Source of the DNA: Flavihumibacter sp.
GTDB taxonomy: Bacteria; Bacteroidota; Bacteroidia; Chitinophagales; Chitinophagaceae
Direction: 5' to 3'
DNA: 10,246 nt
Assembly: GCA_025455285.1 (NCBI GenBank)
Contig: JALOMU010000118.1
Location: 1 to 10,246, forward strand
The position numbers and the translations under genes were made by a program. Below are positions 5,922-10,246 of this stretch, piece by piece; positions within the stretch are counted from its first letter, which is position 1, and the number at the start of each line of letters is the position of its first letter. The notes beneath the pieces were generated by a model. That model searched no databases, was not told where the DNA came from, and saw only the letters and a list, made by a program, of their open reading frames with translations.

Positions 5922-8900
5922 ATGAGAACTGCAAAGCAGGCCTTAATGGCCTTGTTTCTCCTATGCATGTCGGTACTGGTATGGGCCCAGGAGACCCGGT
6001 CGGTACTAACAGGAGACAATGGATCTTTCACTATTACTGCCAAAAACGGTGATGTACTGGTGATCAGTTATGTTGGTTACTCCGGAAGGGAAATCCGGGT
6101 AGCTGAAAATGCCAACTACACTATCAGCCTTACCGAACAGGACAATACCATGGATGAAGTGGTGGTGGCTATGGACCTGAAAAGAAAACCCCGGGAGTTG
6201 GGCTACTCAACCCAACAGGTAAAGGGTGCGGAAATCCAGCAGACACAGCGGGAAAACTTTCTGAACAGTTTACAGGGCCGTGTTGCCGGTCTGACAATCA
6301 ATCAGACTTCTGGTATTGCTGGTGCCTCATCCCAAATTGTATTAAGAGGATTCAACTCACTCTCTCAGAACAACCAGCCCCTTTTTGTAGTGGATGGTGT
6401 GATCATCGACAACACCACACTGGATGAAGGCAGTGGTGGTGGTACGGGTGTTGGATTGGCTTCTGATCGTCCGAATCGCAACAACGACTATGCCAACCGG
6501 ATCTCCGATATCAACCCAAATGATATTGAAAATGTAACTGTTTTGAAAGGCCCCGAAGCAACCGCACTTTATGGTAGCCAGGCTAGTTCAGGTGCCATAA
6601 TCATAACTACCAAAAAAGCGAAATCAAACAAACTGGCCGTTCAGTATGACAATTCATTTCGCGCCAGTAAGGTTGCAAGATTGCAGGACACCTATGACAA
6701 GTATTCCAATGGTACGAATGGAAATGCATCCAACATCTTCCGTTATTTCGGTCCGGAAATTCCTTCAGGAACGCCAACCTATAACAACGTTGATGAATTC
6801 TTTCGTACCGGATTTTCTCAAACACATAACCTGGGTGCCGATTTTGGATTTGGAAAATCCATCTTCCGAGCCAGTGGATCTTTCTTCGATCAGAAAGGGG
6901 TAGTACCGAACAATGATTTCCGCCGTTATAACCTGCGGATCTCCAACACAACCAAGATTGGTAAAAAAATTGAAGTCATTCCCTCTTTAGCCTTTGCCCG
7001 TTCGGAAAACGATAAGGTATTAAGAAGCGCTGGTGGATACCTGCTGGGACTCTACGCCTGGCCAGTAACCAATGATATCCGGCAATATGAAGATGAAAAC
7101 GGGAATAAGCTTCCCTTACTGGCAGCCAATGCAGGCAATACGGAAATTGACAACCCTTTCTTCAACGTATATAAAAATCCAAGCCGGGATGTTACGGATC
7201 GTTTAACCGCCACCCTGGGTATCAATTACAATCCAACAGATTGGTTAAGTATTGCAGGTCGCTTCGGTTATGATACCTATAAACAGGATGGTTACACGAG
7301 ATATCACCCACTTTCCTTCTTTATTTCCCAGGGTATCCGGGGCCAGCAGGACAATTATTTCCGCCGGTATGCAGGTTATAACCATACCATCACTGCTACT
7401 GCCAAAAAACAAATTGGAGATTTCAGTCTGCGTGTAATGGGTGGTACCATGTGGCAGGATTATGAAACCCAAATGTATGCAGTGGCAGGTAATGGACTCG
7501 TTGATTCTATTGTAAATGGTATCATGTATAAAAATGGCACAATCGTAACCAATGCCAATATCGACCAATTGGTCGGACTTCCATCTGACTCTAATGCAAC
7601 CACACCGGGTAGTCGTACCCGTTTATTGCAGAATAATTTTGGCCGTTATAATCAATCCATCGTTCGGCAATTGGCTTATTTCGGAGAAGTTGCGATTGGA
7701 TATAAGAACCTAGCATTCCTAAATTATACCCATCGCTTTGAATCGGCTTCTACCTTACCAAGGAAAAACCGTAATTACAACTATCCGGGAGTAAGTGCCA
7801 GTCTGATTATGAGCGATATCCTTCCTTTCCTTAAAGGCGGATATGTGCTGAATTATTTTAAACTGCGTGGATCTGTTGCTAGCACAGCACGATTGAACTC
7901 ACCCTACTCCACCCAATCTGTTTTTGTAAACAACTTCGCAAGTGGAGGTGGATTCTCTTATGGCTTTACAAACGCCAACCCCAACCTGGAACCGGAGAAG
8001 CAAAGCACTTTTGAAATTGGTGCCGAGTTTAAATTGTTCAACAACCGGGTTTCTTTAGACGCAACTTATTACAATACCCTTAACAAAGGACAAATCGTTG
8101 AAAATTTCCGGTTGAGTTATGGAACTGGTTTTGTTTTGAATACACAGAATGCTGCCAGTACCCGCAACCAGGGAATTGAAATCACCCTCGATGCAAATAT
8201 GGTTTCCAATAATAAATTCAGCTGGAACCTGCTTTTGAACTTCAACAAGATGTACAACAAGGTAATCAAAATGCCAGCTATGTTGTCTGAGTTCTACCTG
8301 TCAGATACCTGGTTATATGGCAACGCGAGAGGGGGGCTGGTTTTAAACGGGCCAACCACTTCCATCACTTCTTTTGGATATAGAAGAAACGATGCAGGCC
8401 AGATTCTGATCAACCCAACAACTGGCCTGCCTGTTACGGAAGGTGTTTTCAAAGTTCGGGGAGATCGTAATCCGGATTTCACCCTGGGTATTGGTAATCG
8501 ATTGTCTTATGGAAGCTGGAGTCTGAACTTCATGTTTGATTTGAAAGTGGGGGGCGATATTTTCAATGCAACGAAAATGTACCTGACTTCTATCGGGCGT
8601 AGTAATGTAACTGCTGATCGTTTTGAACCCCGAGTACTGGAAGGAGTGTTGCAGGATGGAAAAGAAAATACAGCCAACCCAACACCAAATACAATAAGTG
8701 TTATCCCTGCTTACAATGATGCTTATTATACATCTACAAGTATGCCGGAAGAAGCTTTCATCCAGAAGGATGTAAACTGGATGCGCCTGCGCGACCTGAC
8801 ACTTGCGTATACATTCCCCAAATCTATGTATGCAAGATGGAAATCCATAAAAAACCTGAGTGCCTTCCTTACGGGAAACGACCTGATCCTGATTACCAAC

Positions 8901-9029
8901 TATACCGATGGAGATCCTTCGGTTAGTGGCAACACAGCAGGTAGTCGGGGTGTCGGTGGCTTTGGATTTGATTATGGTACACTGCCTCCGCCGATTAGTG
9001 TGAACATCGGATTCAGAGTAGGATTTTAA
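5922..9029 (+). CDS. SusC/RagA-family TonB-dependent outer-membrane transporter
   Basis: SusC-like proteins are outer-membrane barrels that, capped by a SusD lipoprotein, import glycans, peptides or other large nutrients using TonB energy. The 1035 residues begin with a signal peptide (1-22, ending VWA before Gln23). A shortened carboxypeptidase-regulatory-like domain follows (about 25-70, GSFTI and VISYVGY), then a TonB-box-like segment MDEVVVA (77-83). The plug (about 95-225) includes LQGRVAGLTI, LRGFNS, PLFVVDGVIID and the GPEATALYGSQASSGAIIIT stretch. The barrel fills the rest, with NPNLEPEKQSTFEIGAEF near residue 690, and ends in SVNIGFRVGF with the expected C-terminal Phe. There is no STN domain, so signalling to a FecR-type anti-sigma factor is unlikely. 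The oddity is that the regulatory-like domain lacks its usual first half (see findings). susD follows after 21 bases. The substrate is unknown. Confidence 0.96.
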   Translation: MRTAKQALMALFLLCMSVLVWAQETRSVLTGDNGSFTITAKNGDVLVISYVGYSGREIRVAENANYTISLTEQDNTMDEVVVAMDLKRKPRELGYSTQQVKGAEIQQTQRENFLNSLQGRVAGLTINQTSGIAGASSQIVLRGFNSLSQNNQPLFVVDGVIIDNTTLDEGSGGGTGVGLASDRPNRNNDYANRISDINPNDIENVTVLKGPEATALYGSQASSGAIIITTKKAKSNKLAVQYDNSFRASKVARLQDTYDKYSNGTNGNASNIFRYFGPEIPSGTPTYNNVDEFFRTGFSQTHNLGADFGFGKSIFRASGSFFDQKGVVPNNDFRRYNLRISNTTKIGKKIEVIPSLAFARSENDKVLRSAGGYLLGLYAWPVTNDIRQYEDENGNKLPLLAANAGNTEIDNPFFNVYKNPSRDVTDRLTATLGINYNPTDWLSIAGRFGYDTYKQDGYTRYHPLSFFISQGIRGQQDNYFRRYAGYNHTITATAKKQIGDFSLRVMGGTMWQDYETQMYAVAGNGLVDSIVNGIMYKNGTIVTNANIDQLVGLPSDSNATTPGSRTRLLQNNFGRYNQSIVRQLAYFGEVAIGYKNLAFLNYTHRFESASTLPRKNRNYNYPGVSASLIMSDILPFLKGGYVLNYFKLRGSVASTARLNSPYSTQSVFVNNFASGGGFSYGFTNANPNLEPEKQSTFEIGAEFKLFNNRVSLDATYYNTLNKGQIVENFRLSYGTGFVLNTQNAASTRNQGIEITLDANMVSNNKFSWNLLLNFNKMYNKVIKMPAMLSEFYLSDTWLYGNARGGLVLNGPTTSITSFGYRRNDAGQILINPTTGLPVTEGVFKVRGDRNPDFTLGIGNRLSYGSWSLNFMFDLKVGGDIFNATKMYLTSIGRSNVTADRFEPRVLEGVLQDGKENTANPTPNTISVIPAYNDAYYTSTSMPEEAFIQKDVNWMRLRDLTLAYTFPKSMYARWKSIKNLSAFLTGNDLILITNYTDGDPSVSGNTAGSRGVGGFGFDYGTLPPPISVNIGFRVGF

Positions 9030-9050
9030 TGATTAAAAAAGCAGACAACA

Positions 9051-10246
9051 ATGAAACGTACTATTAGAAATACAATATTAGCTGGCTCACTGGTTGCCAT
9101 GGTATCCAGTGGCTGCTCGAAATTAATTGACGATGCTTATCCGAATCCCAATGCGGCAGTTCGTCAGCCAATTGAAGAATTAATGCCTGGTATTATCGGC
9201 AATATGGTAGGTAGCTCTGCCGCTGCTGGTAGTGCTTATGGAGTTGCGAATGACGGTTTGTATATCGGCCGATATGTCCAGTTCTGGGCCACCAATACAG
9301 CAGGTAACCAATATGATCAGATGGGTGGAGCAACCGGTGCCTCTGATGTACTCGGATCTGTATGGGCCATGCATTATTTCGGAATGGGGCAAAACCTGAA
9401 CCGGATCGTCGAATGGGGAACAGAAGAGCAAAAATGGGATTATGTCGGCGCTGCTCTTGCGATTCGTGCCTGGAGTATGCTAACGCTGACAAATGTATAT
9501 GGAGAAGCAATTGTGAAAGAGGCCTTCAATACAAGTGCACTCACCTTCAAATATGATGCACAACCATTTATTTATGACACGGTGCGTGCTATTGCCCGAA
9601 CCGCCATTGCTTACCTGGATCGTACCGATGGCAATGTAAGTCAGCAAAACCTGGCAAAAGGCGATGCTTATTTTTATAATGGAGATGTAAGCAAATGGAA
9701 AAAATTTGCTTATTCCATCATTGCACGTTCTTTTAACCAACTTTCCAATAAGAATACTTACAATGCTGACAGTGTGGTACACTATTGTGATCTGGGAATT
9801 AATTTCAACTCAGAAAACGCTACCGCAAAATTTGCCAATACCGGAATTACCGGAACTTCCAACTTTTATGGACCCTTTCGTTCGAACGTAGGCGCGTTAC
9901 GTCAGACAGCATATGTTGCCAACCTGGTTACTGGAAAAGGAAGCATGTTCAATGGAGCGTATGATCCCCGTGCCCATTATTTGTTGCGCGAAGATTCTAC
10001 CGGAGAAATTACCGGAATCCTTCCGAACCGCGGAACCAGTTCACTACCTGCAAACAAACTGCCCTTTGGATTTTGGGGACGTGGCTTCACACTAACTGCA
10101 GCCCCTTCTTCCGATGCGGAAGCCCGGTATATTTTCAAAAACGGTGCAGAGTTTCCAATTCTGACCGCCAGTGAAGTGAAATTCATGAAAGCGGAAGCGC
10201 TGTTGCGTAAAGGCAGTCGTCCGCAGGCACAACAGGCTTATAGGGA
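9051..10246 (+). CDS. SusD/RagB-family outer-membrane lipoprotein (3' end outside window)
   Basis: SusD-like lipoproteins sit on the cell surface, bind the nutrient and close as a lid over the SusC barrel. From the ATG at 9051 the frame stays open for 398 codons to the window end, so the C-terminus is missing. Residues 1-21 form a lipoprotein signal with lipobox SSGC and lipidated Cys22. The following SKLIDD is acidic enough to act as a surface-export signal. Family features are DAYPNPNAAV after the anchor, PIEELMPGIIGNM, alpha-helical TPR-like segments such as WDYVGAALAIRAWSMLTLTN followed by VYGEA, KWKKFAYSIIARSFNQLSNK, and ILTASEVKFMKAEALLRKG near the cut. This pattern resembles the SusD-like_2 subfamily of lipoproteins more than the classic starch SusD. 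The 21-base gap to susC and the fixed order support co-expression as one transporter complex. Confidence 0.93.
   Translation, partial: MKRTIRNTILAGSLVAMVSSGCSKLIDDAYPNPNAAVRQPIEELMPGIIGNMVGSSAAAGSAYGVANDGLYIGRYVQFWATNTAGNQYDQMGGATGASDVLGSVWAMHYFGMGQNLNRIVEWGTEEQKWDYVGAALAIRAWSMLTLTNVYGEAIVKEAFNTSALTFKYDAQPFIYDTVRAIARTAIAYLDRTDGNVSQQNLAKGDAYFYNGDVSKWKKFAYSIIARSFNQLSNKNTYNADSVVHYCDLGINFNSENATAKFANTGITGTSNFYGPFRSNVGALRQTAYVANLVTGKGSMFNGAYDPRAHYLLREDSTGEITGILPNRGTSSLPANKLPFGFWGRGFTLTAAPSSDAEARYIFKNGAEFPILTASEVKFMKAEALLRKGSRPQAQQAYR

Noticed and set aside
6607..6951. Overlapping open frames on both strands inside susC
   Set aside because: They lie within the plug-to-barrel region of an intact SusC reading frame and show no independent protein features.
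9051..10246. Possibility that susD is broken, since only short open frames in other reading frames close within this region
   Set aside because: Codon-by-codon reading from 9051 shows no stop or frameshift up to the window end. The gene is only cut by the window boundary.

Overview
The window looks like a chromosomal segment of a member of the Bacteroidota, most likely in or near the Chitinophagaceae (the family is inferred, not proven). Four things point there: a SusC/SusD outer-membrane pair, a Bacteroidota-type MlaD and OstA_2 protein, -7 promoter boxes of the TAnnTTTG type, and A-rich start-codon contexts without a Shine-Dalgarno sequence. Coding density is very high. No intergenic gap reaches 100 bases, and I see no tRNA, rRNA, CRISPR array or insertion sequence.

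Left part (1-5035), envelope biogenesis plus ion homeostasis. A minus-strand gene leaves the window at base 1. Only its 33-residue secretory N-terminus is visible, and it may be the LptD-like LPS assembly protein. Divergent from it runs a plus-strand set: an Amidase_3 cell-wall amidase, an MCE/MlaD lipid-transport protein, a two-module OstA (LptA-like) LPS-transport protein and an NhaA Na+/H+ antiporter. The last three are separated by single bases, so they are probably co-transcribed and translationally coupled. The first three act on peptidoglycan, phospholipid and LPS traffic. NhaA is the unexpected member.

Right part (5130-10246), nutrient uptake. A DeoR-family, sugar-phosphate-type repressor has its own probable promoter. 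It is followed after 42 bases by a SusC-like TonB-dependent transporter and, 21 bases later, by a SusD-like lipoprotein that is cut by the window end. DeoR is therefore the likely local regulator of the uptake pair. No ECF sigma/FecR pair, hybrid two-component system or glycoside hydrolase is visible, so the substrate cannot be named.

Most unusual points: the SusC N-terminal carboxypeptidase-regulatory-like domain appears to lack its first half as a clean in-frame deletion; NhaA is embedded in an LPS/lipid transport operon; the DeoR promoter carries two identical 9-bp repeats exactly 30 bp apart; and OstA has two modules, each with one of the protein's only two cysteines. I see no clear candidate for a wholly new biological system. 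Most of the window is recognisable core or common accessory Bacteroidota biology.
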